From Proteus terrae (lineage in GTDB: Bacteria; Pseudomonadota; Gammaproteobacteria; Enterobacterales; Enterobacteriaceae): 64,000 nucleotides of DNA. Position 1 is the stretch's first letter; every line of letters starts with the position of its first letter. The DNA lies in NCBI RefSeq assembly GCF_003144325.1, contig NZ_PENS01000014.1, positions 62,001-126,000 on the forward strand, in the 5' to 3' direction. Shown piece after piece: positions 56,229 through 64,000 of this stretch. The translations under genes were made by a program, and so were the position numbers. The notes beneath the pieces were generated by a model that saw only the letters and a list, made by a program, of their open reading frames with translations, made no database searches and was not told the origin of the DNA.

Positions 56229-56251
56229 TATATTCAATACTGAATATATTA
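56226..56251. repeat. Perfect inverted repeat after the HD gene
   Basis: TAATATATTCA and TGAATATATTA (11-bp arms, 4-base loop) begin at the stop codon of the HD gene and precede the main terminator. Confidence 0.4.
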
Positions 56252-56295
56252 AATAAAAAATACCGATGGCTAACTTAACCATCGGTATTTTATTT
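56251..56295. terminator. Bidirectional terminator between HD gene and gcvP
   Basis: AAATACCGATGG and CCATCGGTATTT form a 12-bp stem flanked by A- and T-rich tails on both sides. Confidence 0.9.
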
Positions 56296-56317
56296 AGGAA
56301 TATTGCTAGATTAAAGC

Positions 56318-59194
56318 TTACTCATAATCACTAATTGGTGCGCATGAACAATGTAAATGACGGTCGCCATACACATCATCAAGACGTTTAACCGCTGGCC
56401 AATATTTGTTTTGTTTCGTTGCTTCACTTGGGAACACCGCACATTCACGGCTATAACTATGTGGCCACTCTTGCACTAATTCATATTGAGTATGAGGCGC
56501 ATTAACTAATGGGTTATCGTCAATTGGCCATACGCCTTTATCTACCAGTGCAATTTCAGCACGAATAGAAAGCAGAGCCTCAATAAAGCGATCAATTTCA
56601 ACTTTACTTTCGGATTCTGTTGGCTCAATCATTAATGTACCCGCAACAGGGAATGACATGGTTGGAGCGTGGAATCCATAGTCAATTAAACGCTTAGCTA
56701 CATCCATTTCACTGATACCATAATTCGCTTTTAATGGACGAATATCGATAATACATTCATGTGCGACATAACCATCAGCGCCAGCATAAAGAATGTCATA
56801 GTCATTTTTTAGGCGTTGCGCGATATAGTTCGCATTTAAGATCGCAACTTGGCTGGCTTGTTTAAGCCCTTGTGCGCCCATCATACGAATATACATCCAG
56901 CTAATTGGTAGTATTGAAGCGCTACCAAATTGAGCCGCAGAAACCGCACCTTGTGTAGTAACATTCTCCATTTCAACAACAGAATGCCCTGGTACAAACG
57001 GTGCTAAGTGTGATTTCACACCAATAGGTCCCATGCCTGGGCCACCACCGCCATGAGGAATACAGAAGGTTTTATGTAAGTTTAAGTGAGAAACATCAGA
57101 GCCAATAAAGCCTGGTGTAGTGATCCCCACTTGCGCATTCATATTGGCACCATCAAGATAAACTTGTCCGCCATATTGATGAATGATTTCACAAACTTCA
57201 CGAATACCTTCTTCATAAACACCATGTGTTGATGGATATGTCACCATCACACAAGAAAGTTCAGCTTGGTGCTTTTCTGCTTTGGCTTTTAAGTCCGCAA
57301 TATCGATATTACCGTTATCATCACAACCGACAACAACCACTGTCATTCCTGCCATATGGGCGGACGCTGGGTTAGTACCGTGTGCTGAACTTGGGATCAA
57401 ACAGATATGTCGCGCACCTTCTCCACGACTTTGGTGATAACGACGAATAGCTAATAAACCGGCATATTCACCTTGGGCACCTGAGTTTGGTTGCATACAC
57501 ATCGCATCATAACCCGTTAATGCAGCAAGCCAACTGGAGAGTTGTCCAATCATCACTTGATAGCCTTTCGCTTGATAAGCTGGGCAGAATGGATGTAACT
57601 CTGTAAACTCAGGCCATGTAATCGGGATCATTTCAGCGGCAGCATTAAGTTTCATTGTACATGAGCCTAATGGGATCATCGCTTGATTCAATGCTAAGTC
57701 TTTGTTTTCTAAACGATGCATATAGCGCATCATTTCTGTTTCGCTGTGATAACGATGGAAGTTTTCATGCGTCAGCACTGTGTCTTTACGTTGCATAGAA
57801 GCAGGGATTGATGCTGATGCAGATGCCTCTTGTTTATCAAGTACATCAATATCACCGGCAAATGCTTTACCACTGATAATTTCAACAAGCTTTAATACAT
57901 CTTCACGTGTTGTAATTTCGCTTAGTGTTACACCCACGGCACCCACAATATCAGTACGTAAGTTAATTTCAGCATCTTTAGCGCGTTGTAATACAGCAGC
58001 TTTATCTACGGTATCAATCGTTAAAGTATCAAACCAAGTTTTATGGCGTAATGCCATACCGTTTTGTTGTAAACCCGCGGCTAAAATATCTGTTAAACGA
58101 TGAATACGTTGAGCGATGGTTTTTAATCCTTCTGGCCCATGATAAACCGCATACATCGCCGCAATATTGGCAAGTAAGACTTGGGATGTACAAATATTGG
58201 AGTTCGCTTTTTCACGGCGAATATGTTGCTCACGCGTTTGCATCGCCATACGTAATGCACGATTACCCGCAGCATCACGAGAAACACCAATAATACGTCC
58301 CGGCATCGCACGTTTATATTCATCACGACAAGCAAAGAATGCCGCATGTGGTCCACCGTAGCCCATTGGAACACCAAAACGTTGCGCTGAGCCTAATACG
58401 ATATCAGCACCTTGATGACCAGGTGCAGTGAGTACCACCAGCGCCATTAAATCAGCGGCAACACTGGTAATAATTTTGCGTTCTTTTAGTGCTGCTAATA
58501 ACTTACTGTGATCATGAACTTCACCCGTTGTGCCGACTTGTTGTAATAGCACGCCAAAGACACCTTCAAGCTCTAATACTTTTTCAGCCTTATCAACAAC
58601 TACTTCAAAACCAAAGGTATCAGCACGAGTTCTGACAACATCTAAAGTTTGAGGGTGAATATCATCAGCAACAAAGAAACGCTCCGCATTTTTTAATTTG
58701 CTTACACGTTTTGCCATTGCCATTGCTTCTGCAGCTGCTGTTGCTTCATCTAGCAACGATGCAGAGGCGAGATCCATTCCTGTGTAATCAATTGTAACCT
58801 GTTGGAAATTCAGTAGTGATTCTAGACGACCTTGAGAAACTTCTGGCTGATACGGTGTATAAGCGGTATACCAACCCGGATTTTCTAATAAATTACGCAA
58901 AATCACAGGGGGTAATACAGAAGGTGCGTAACCCATTCCAATGTAAGAAGCAAAACGTTTATTTTGGCTAGCGATCGCTTTTAGTTCAGCCAAGGCTTCT
59001 TGCTCTGTTGCTCCTGCACCCACATTCGGTGGTGTCTCTAATTGAATATTATCTGGAACAATTTTTTGAGTTAATTCATTTAATGAGGAGACGCCAACAG
59101 CACTGAGCATCTCTTTAATCTGTTCTGGTGATGAACCAATATGGCGACGAATAAATTCATCGCGATACTCTAACTGATTTAAAGTCTGTGTCAT
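56318..59194 (-). CDS. gcvP: Glycine dehydrogenase (decarboxylating), P protein
   Basis: GcvP decarboxylates glycine with pyridoxal phosphate and passes the methylamine to lipoyl-GcvH. From the ATG at 59194 ([10 protein letters not shown], with AGGAAAT upstream) the protein has 958 residues, as in E. coli (957); the frame extends 37 codons upstream into the terminator region. The PLP lysine is in [21 protein letters not shown]-terminal marks include [13 protein letters not shown] and [20 protein letters not shown]. It is the last gene of gcvTHP. Confidence 0.96.
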   Translation of the reverse strand: MTQTLNQLEYRDEFIRRHIGSSPEQIKEMLSAVGVSSLNELTQKIVPDNIQLETPPNVGAGATEQEALAELKAIASQNKRFASYIGMGYAPSVLPPVILRNLLENPGWYTAYTPYQPEVSQGRLESLLNFQQVTIDYTGMDLASASLLDEATAAAEAMAMAKRVSKLKNAERFFVADDIHPQTLDVVRTRADTFGFEVVVDKAEKVLELEGVFGVLLQQVGTTGEVHDHSKLLAALKERKIITSVAADLMALVVLTAPGHQGADIVLGSAQRFGVPMGYGGPHAAFFACRDEYKRAMPGRIIGVSRDAAGNRALRMAMQTREQHIRREKANSNICTSQVLLANIAAMYAVYHGPEGLKTIAQRIHRLTDILAAGLQQNGMALRHKTWFDTLTIDTVDKAAVLQRAKDAEINLRTDIVGAVGVTLSEITTREDVLKLVEIISGKAFAGDIDVLDKQEASASASIPASMQRKDTVLTHENFHRYHSETEMMRYMHRLENKDLALNQAMIPLGSCTMKLNAAAEMIPITWPEFTELHPFCPAYQAKGYQVMIGQLSSWLAALTGYDAMCMQPNSGAQGEYAGLLAIRRYHQSRGEGARHICLIPSSAHGTNPASAHMAGMTVVVVGCDDNGNIDIADLKAKAEKHQAELSCVMVTYPSTHGVYEEGIREVCEIIHQYGGQVYLDGANMNAQVGITTPGFIGSDVSHLNLHKTFCIPHGGGGPGMGPIGVKSHLAPFVPGHSVVEMENVTTQGAVSAAQFGSASILPISWMYIRMMGAQGLKQASQVAILNANYIAQRLKNDYDILYAGADGYVAHECIIDIRPLKANYGISEMDVAKRLIDYGFHAPTMSFPVAGTLMIEPTESESKVEIDRFIEALLSIRAEIALVDKGVWPIDDNPLVNAPHTQYELVQEWPHSYSRECAVFPSEATKQNKYWPAVKRLDDVYGDRHLHCSCAPISDYE

Positions 59195-59286
59195 TGCAAG
59201 TAATTTCCTGAATTCACTATGAATGGATAGGTAAATAGCACACGGCTTAAAGCGCGTTGAAATAGCATTACGACAACAAGCTAACA

Positions 59287-59322
59287 AATAAAAACGCCCC
59301 GGCATTGATTTGACGGGGCGCT
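59287..59322 (-). terminator. Terminator-like hairpin inside the gcv operon
   Basis: On the minus strand CGCCCCG pairs with CGGGGCG over 7 bp and TTTTTATTTG follows. It lies between gcvH and gcvP, where it should partly stop transcription and lower gcvP relative to gcvTH. Confidence 0.7.
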
Positions 59323-59327
59323 TCGTT

Positions 59328-59720
59328 TTACTCTTCGCTATCTACCAGTTCTTGATAACCTGCGGCATCAAGTAAGTCGTCTAATTCGCTTTCATTATTT
59401 GCTTTAATGCGAAATAACCAACCTTCTCCGTAAGGTGCACTGTTGACAAGCTCTGGAGAGTCATTTAACTCTTCATTTACTGCGATAATTTCACCCGACA
59501 ATGGTGCGTAAATATCTGATGCGGCTTTTACTGATTCCGCTACGGCACAATCATCACCGATTGCGACTTCTCTACCTACTTCTGGTAGATCAACAAACAC
59601 CATATCACCTAATAATTCCTGTGCATGTTCAGTAATACCGATAGTGTATTCACCATTGCCTTCTGAACGGATCCACTCATGAGATTGTGCGTATTTTAAT
59701 TCACTAGGTATTTGACTCAT
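59328..59720 (-). CDS. gcvH: Glycine cleavage system H protein
   Basis: The lipoyl carrier that shuttles the aminomethyl group from GcvP to GcvT. The 130-residue protein has the lipoyl lysine in [16 protein letters not shown]. It starts at the ATG at 59720 ([10 protein letters not shown]); the frame's 21-codon upstream extension overlaps the end of gcvT and is not used. Length is the same as in E. coli (129). Confidence 0.95.
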   Translation of the reverse strand: MSQIPSELKYAQSHEWIRSEGNGEYTIGITEHAQELLGDMVFVDLPEVGREVAIGDDCAVAESVKAASDIYAPLSGEIIAVNEELNDSPELVNSAPYGEGWLFRIKANNESELDDLLDAAGYQELVDSEE

Positions 59721-59754
59721 TGACCTTACTCTCCATTTAAAATAATAGTGCGTG

Positions 59755-60849
59755 CTATACCAATGCTTTACCTGAACGAACAAAACCAGGTTTTACCACT
59801 TCTACTGGCATCTCACGATTACGCATTAATACAATTGCGCTATCTTTTATACCTGCGGGAACTCTTGCTAATGCAATACTAAAGCCTAATGTAGGCGAAA
59901 AAGTACCACTTGTGATAATACCTTCTCTTAATTCACCTAAATCATCAGTAAAGTGTACGGCAGTACCTGCACGCAACACACCTTTCTCTCGCATTACAAG
60001 ACCAACAAGTTTATCTGTGCCTGTTGCGCGTAATTTTTCTAATGCTTCTCGACCAATAAATTGACGATCTTCCGGTGTCCATGCAATCGTCCATCCCATA
60101 TTCGCTTCAAGTGGATTAACAGTTTCATCCATCTCTTGGCTATAGAGGTTCATTCCGGCTTCTAAACGTAATGTATCTCTCGCACCTAATCCTGCAGGTT
60201 TAACACCCACAGCTAATAATTTTTTCCAAAAATCGACTGCTTGCTCTTTTGGCATTGCAATTTCATAACCTGCTTCACCGGTATAGCCTGTTGTTGCAAC
60301 AAATAAGTCTCCAAGTTCTACACCATAGAAAGGCTTCATAGCACAAACAACTTGGCGTTGCGCTTCAGTTAATAAGCTTTGTACTTTCTCTTGTGCATGA
60401 GGACCTTGAACAGCGATTAATGCCAAATCGTCACGAACTGAGATATCCACAACATAATCTGAAGCATGTTGTTCAATCCATGCCAGATCTTTCTCACGAG
60501 TAGCGGAGTTCACAACAAGGCGATAGAAAGAGTCATCAAAGTAATAGACGATAAGATCATCAATTACACCACCTGATGCGTTTAGCATACCGGTATAAAG
60601 CGCCTTACCTTTTTCGGTGAGCTTAGCGATATCATTCGCTAATAAATAACGTAGAAAATCTTTAACTTGTGAGCCATGTAAGTCAACAATGGTCATATGA
60701 GAAACATCAAACATACCAGCATCACGACGTACAATATGATGTTCATCTATTTGGGAGCCATAGTGCAAAGGCATCATCCAACCATGAAAATCGACCATAC
60801 GAGCACCGCAGGCTACATGCTCATCATACAACGGAGTCTGTTTTGCCAT
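59755..60849 (-). CDS. gcvT: Aminomethyltransferase, T protein
   Basis: GcvT releases ammonia and forms methylene-tetrahydrofolate. The 364-residue protein begins [20 protein letters not shown] and has the family's [31 protein letters not shown] and [11 protein letters not shown] segments, with the folate-contacting Asp in the first. It is the first gene of gcvTHP; its leader (60850-61262) should hold the GcvA/Lrp-controlled promoter. Confidence 0.95.
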   Translation of the reverse strand: MAKQTPLYDEHVACGARMVDFHGWMMPLHYGSQIDEHHIVRRDAGMFDVSHMTIVDLHGSQVKDFLRYLLANDIAKLTEKGKALYTGMLNASGGVIDDLIVYYFDDSFYRLVVNSATREKDLAWIEQHASDYVVDISVRDDLALIAVQGPHAQEKVQSLLTEAQRQVVCAMKPFYGVELGDLFVATTGYTGEAGYEIAMPKEQAVDFWKKLLAVGVKPAGLGARDTLRLEAGMNLYSQEMDETVNPLEANMGWTIAWTPEDRQFIGREALEKLRATGTDKLVGLVMREKGVLRAGTAVHFTDDLGELREGIITSGTFSPTLGFSIALARVPAGIKDSAIVLMRNREMPVEVVKPGFVRSGKALV

Positions 60850-61262
60850 TCTTCCCTCTTTCTACTTTTACTTTAGATTATTCAGAGAACGCATTTGTTA
60901 AATATAAAATTAAACTTGATTTAAAATCATAGTGTTAATCTCAAGTTTAAGTTTATTTTTAAACATAGATTTAACAAATACGAGCAATTAATGTACAACG
61001 CAAACGATACCATCCCCTTGAACTTAGCATTGTGAGAAAAAATAAACCATAAGTTAAAATAGGGTATAGCGTCTCTTAATCATAATGTAGACATATGGGT
61101 ATGCAGAACTAATGATTGCAATTATGCGTATCAGCGCTCATTTTTAGCGAGGAATTACTGAAAAAAAGGAATTAGTGCAAAGAATAGACTGAAAAAATAG
61201 ATTTTTTTAGTTCTATTTCTTCAGTCAGATATAAATAAAAGTAATGTGAAATAAGCGAGGAA
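60850..61262. other. gcvT leader and ubiI downstream region
   Basis: 413 bp, AT-rich, no gene seen. Arms AAACTTGA (60912-60919) and TCAAGTTT (60941-60948) form an inverted repeat. In E. coli this region binds GcvA, Lrp and PurR; I cannot place these sites with confidence. I do not see a glycine riboswitch. Confidence 0.45.
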
Positions 61263-62498
61263 TTAGATTTTTTCAACTGAAGTGAAATTTTTATCACTTA
61301 ACCATTCAGGTAAATCAGAAAGCCCCATTGCTTGCTCAAGTAACTTAGGTTTTACCCCCGGTAAACTATCTGCTAACGAAAGGCCGATATCCCGAACCAG
61401 TTTTTTAACTGGGTTGTTGCCAGCAAAAAGTTCACGGAATCCTTGCATACTTGCCAGCATTACGGCTGCTGCATGTTTGCGACGACGCTCGAATCGTCTC
61501 AAATAGAGATATTCACCAAAATCTTTACCTTCTGCTTTTAAGCGACGGATCTCACCAATTAACTCTGCAACATCCATAAAACCGAGGTTAACGCCTTGTC
61601 CAGCTAAAGGATGGATTGTATGTGCTGCATCACCTAATAGTGCTAAACGAGGAGCGGCAAATTGGCGAGCATAACGACCTGTTAATGGTATGGTCATACG
61701 ATCGCTCATCAATTCACATTGACCTAAACGCATATCAAAGGTCACACCTAATGTACGCTCAAATAAGTTTTTTTCTGCGTTTTTATAACTTTCAGCGAGG
61801 TTACTTGGTAAAGACCAAACAATAGAACAAGTATGAGGATCAGAAAGAGGTAGAAATGCCAAAATACCTTCACCATGAAATACTTGACGCGCAACATTAT
61901 CATGAGGCAGTTCAGTACGAATAGTAGCAACTAAGGCATGATGTTCATAATCCCAAAAAGTCAGGGGAATATCTGCATGTTTACGTAACCACGAATTAGC
62001 GCCATCAGCTCCGACAACTAATCTTGCCGTTAACATCTCACCATCATTCAGAGTTATAAATGCATCATTCTCCCCCCACACCACACGCTCAATCTGCGTT
62101 GATGAATAGAAGGTAATATCACTGTGGCTTTCACATTTTTGCCAAAGAACTTCACGAATAAGGTTATTTTCGATAATAGAGCCTAAGTGGCTGAACCCTT
62201 CTTTTTGTGCTGAAAACTCAATACGACCAAAACTATCTTGATCCCAAACGTCCATACCTTGATATGGCGCGGTTCGTAATGCCTGTAAGTTTTCCCAAAC
62301 ACCTAATTTTTTCAGCAACATTTCACTGGCTGTATTAATAGCAGATACCCGTAATGAAAAATCATCCTGTGGGTGAAAAAGCTTCGTTACTGGGTGATTT
62401 TCTATTATCGCTATACGTAATCCACACCCGTGTAATCCGCTGGCTAATGCAAGCCCAACCATTCCACCACCAGCAATAACAACATCAAATGATTTCAT
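61263..62498 (-). CDS. ubiI: 2-octaprenylphenol hydroxylase (ubiquinone C5 hydroxylase)
   Basis: UbiI (VisC) hydroxylates C5 of the ubiquinone ring, using FAD, NADPH and O2. The 411-residue protein has the FAD-binding GxGxxG in VVIAGGGMVGLALASGL, the DG motif VVGADGANSWLRK, and the GD motif LALLGDAAHTIHPLAGQGVN. It forms a family pair with UbiH, encoded 55 bp upstream; the operon is pepP-ubiH-ubiI, as in E. coli. Confidence 0.94.
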   Translation of the reverse strand: MKSFDVVIAGGGMVGLALASGLHGCGLRIAIIENHPVTKLFHPQDDFSLRVSAINTASEMLLKKLGVWENLQALRTAPYQGMDVWDQDSFGRIEFSAQKEGFSHLGSIIENNLIREVLWQKCESHSDITFYSSTQIERVVWGENDAFITLNDGEMLTARLVVGADGANSWLRKHADIPLTFWDYEHHALVATIRTELPHDNVARQVFHGEGILAFLPLSDPHTCSIVWSLPSNLAESYKNAEKNLFERTLGVTFDMRLGQCELMSDRMTIPLTGRYARQFAAPRLALLGDAAHTIHPLAGQGVNLGFMDVAELIGEIRRLKAEGKDFGEYLYLRRFERRRKHAAAVMLASMQGFRELFAGNNPVKKLVRDIGLSLADSLPGVKPKLLEQAMGLSDLPEWLSDKNFTSVEKI

Positions 62499-62553
62499 AA
62501 TAAAAGTATCCTAAAAAGCGATTATTTTAGAGCGCACTGTTCTTTCTGCTTGT

Positions 62554-63726
62554 CTAGTCTGTCCAGCCCAATGTTTGATGCGCCAATTTATCTCTCATCA
62601 TTGGGAGCAATTCCATCGTCATTAACCCTAAGTTGCGAGAAACAATCAGCGGTACACAACGATTTGCAAACACTTTCACCAATCCATCAGTAATAGAGAT
62701 TGTTTTTTCTCTATCTTGTTGGCGAAGTTGTTGATATTGAGAGAGTACTCGATAACTACCTATATCGGTATTGGCATTAATCGCTTGGGTGATCGTATTA
62801 GCGAGCGCCATAACATCACGTAAACCGAGGTTAAAACCTTGCCCTGCAATAGGATGAAGTGTTTGAGAGGCATTTCCAACTAACGCTAAACGATGACCAA
62901 TAATTTGATTGGCTTTTTGTAGTGCTAAAGGGTAACAATTTCGCTTACCAATATGCTCTATCTTTCCTAAACGCCAGCCAAAATCACGTTGTAAATGTGC
63001 AATAGTTGTTTCATCATCCCACTGTGAAACTTCATCCAGCTTTTCAATAGGATGACACCACACTAATGAGCTACGCCCTTCACTCATCGGTAACATTGCT
63101 AATGGACCAAATTCTGTAAAGCGCTCAAAAGCTTTACCTTGAGGATCGATTTGCGTTTTAACATTAGCGATCACAGCCACTTGGTTATAAGGCTCTCGTT
63201 GCCATTGAATATTGCACTGGTGACCGATAGGTGAATTCGTACCATCAGCAGCAATCAGTAAGTTACCCGATAATTGCGTACCATCATCAAGTGTTACCTC
63301 AACAGAATCGATATTACGCTGAACTTGTTCAACTTTAGCAGGGCAATGAAGCGTGATATTAGATTGTTTTTTCAACTTGGCAAAAAGCTGGCGTCCAGCA
63401 TCATGCAATTCAATAACATAACCCAGTGCTGAGATATCATAGTCTTGTGCATGAATATTAACAAAACCACAATGCCCTCTATCAGAGACATGAACATGAT
63501 TAATGGGAGTAACAAAAGGTTTTAATGTTGACCAAAGCCCGATTTGCTCTAACCGTCTCGCTGTTCCATGTGCTAATGCAATCGCTCTTGCATCAAATCC
63601 TGGATGTCCATTATCTGGCTCTCTTGCTTCAATTAGCGAAATTGAAATCTTACCTTTATTTAATGCAGAAAGTGCAAGTGCTAATGTCGCACCAGCCATC
63701 CCACCACCCACAATAATCACATTCAT
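62554..63726 (-). CDS. ubiH: 2-octaprenyl-6-methoxyphenol hydroxylase
   Basis: UbiH hydroxylates C1 of the ubiquinone ring. It is a 390-residue FAD monooxygenase with the N-terminal VIIVGGGMAGATLALALSA, the DG motif LLIAADGTNSPIGHQ and the GD motif LALVGNASQTLHPIAGQGFN; in the last the usual Asp is replaced by Asn, as often in UbiH. The ATG lies 13 bases after pepP, so the two are co-translated. Confidence 0.94.
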   Translation of the reverse strand: MNVIIVGGGMAGATLALALSALNKGKISISLIEAREPDNGHPGFDARAIALAHGTARRLEQIGLWSTLKPFVTPINHVHVSDRGHCGFVNIHAQDYDISALGYVIELHDAGRQLFAKLKKQSNITLHCPAKVEQVQRNIDSVEVTLDDGTQLSGNLLIAADGTNSPIGHQCNIQWQREPYNQVAVIANVKTQIDPQGKAFERFTEFGPLAMLPMSEGRSSLVWCHPIEKLDEVSQWDDETTIAHLQRDFGWRLGKIEHIGKRNCYPLALQKANQIIGHRLALVGNASQTLHPIAGQGFNLGLRDVMALANTITQAINANTDIGSYRVLSQYQQLRQQDREKTISITDGLVKVFANRCVPLIVSRNLGLMTMELLPMMRDKLAHQTLGWTD

Positions 63727-63739
63727 GCTGATTTTAGCC

Positions 63740-64000
63740 TTAAATTTTTCCAGCCATCAGAGCTTCAATTTCATCAGGATCTTTAACGACAGATGCCGTT
63801 AAATTCTCATTGCCTGTTTCCGTGATAACAATGTCATCCTCAATACGAATACCGATACCACGATACTCTTGTGGCACATCTGCATCTGGTGCAATGTAAA
63901 GTCCCGGTTCAATGGTCAGTACCATACCTGGTTCTAAAATACGGTCACGCTCAGTGCCATAATGTCCAACATCATGAACATCAAGACCTAACCAGTGGCT
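63740..64000 (-). CDS. pepP: Xaa-Pro aminopeptidase, 3' end (start outside window)
   Basis: Only the C-terminal 86 codons are inside the window. They contain [15 protein letters not shown] (metal-ligand His), [16 protein letters not shown] (metal-ligand Glu) and [20 protein letters not shown] (second Glu), the end of the M24 pita-bread fold. PepP removes an N-terminal residue before proline. The gene heads the pepP-ubiH-ubiI operon. Confidence 0.9.
   Translation of the reverse strand, partial: SHWLGLDVHDVGHYGTERDRILEPGMVLTIEPGLYIAPDADVPQEYRGIGIRIEDDIVITETGNENLTASVVKDPDEIEALMAGKI

Noticed and set aside
60850..61262. Possible glycine riboswitch before gcvT
   Set aside because: The conserved aptamer blocks are not visible; enterobacteria usually control gcvT by GcvA and Lrp.

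Overview
The window reads as a piece of a Proteus chromosome (P. mirabilis or a close relative). The DNA is AT-rich and codon use is uniform. Gene order in the housekeeping parts follows the enterobacterial pattern (xerD-dsbC-recJ-prfB-lysS facing fldB; pepP-ubiH-ubiI followed by gcvTHP). It also carries ccmA, the bactofilin-like shape gene first described in P. mirabilis.

Layout. 1-4.4 kb: 5' part of a PhzF-family gene, a secreted histidine phosphatase, a methyl-accepting chemotaxis protein behind a sigma28-type promoter, then a scar where a divergent LysR regulator/MFS transporter pair has lost both 5' halves. 4.4-10.4 kb: a long AT-rich leader, then L-lactate permease with lutABC. 10.4-15 kb: small envelope and unknown genes, a tiny unlisted membrane-peptide gene at 12576 with its own promoter and terminator, and a YcaD-type MFS transporter. 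15-18.3 kb: an IroE-like esterase and a TonB-dependent receptor behind two Fur boxes. 18.4-26.4 kb: a complete galactose module, galETKM, a GalR/GalS regulator and a Na+/galactose symporter, tied together by at least four GalR-type operators. 26.5-33.2 kb: ghrB behind an ERIC element, a CDF metal exporter, uspF, ecotin, ydcH, yecH, dinI (LexA box), ygbA and ccmA; NsrR-like sites precede yecH and ygbA. 33.2-43.5 kb: accessory stretch with a very AT-rich AraC regulator plus an orphan gene, a lipoprotein/coiled-coil FKBP-like operon, an FMN reductase, two tandem small paralogues and a second chemotaxis receptor. 43.9-46.1 kb: a decayed, GC-richer island against tRNA-Gly(CCC), holding a CbeA-like antitoxin remnant, topAI (yjhX), yjhP and an integrase remnant. 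46.3-64 kb: conserved housekeeping block (lysS, prfB with its frameshift, recJ, dsbC, xerD, fldB, ygfX, sdhE, ygfZ, an HD hydrolase, gcvPHT, ubiI, ubiH and the 3' end of pepP).

How the parts work together. Lactate uptake feeds the LutABC oxidation complex. The galactose genes form a self-contained uptake and Leloir-pathway regulon. The TonB receptor and the esterase fit siderophore uptake and hydrolysis. The least explained parts are the lipoprotein/coiled-coil operon (36.05-39.25 kb), the AraC/orphan pair (34.2-36.0 kb), the 29-residue membrane peptide (12576) and the topAI island that lacks the expected yjhQ antitoxin gene. All names come from reading the sequence; no database search was run.
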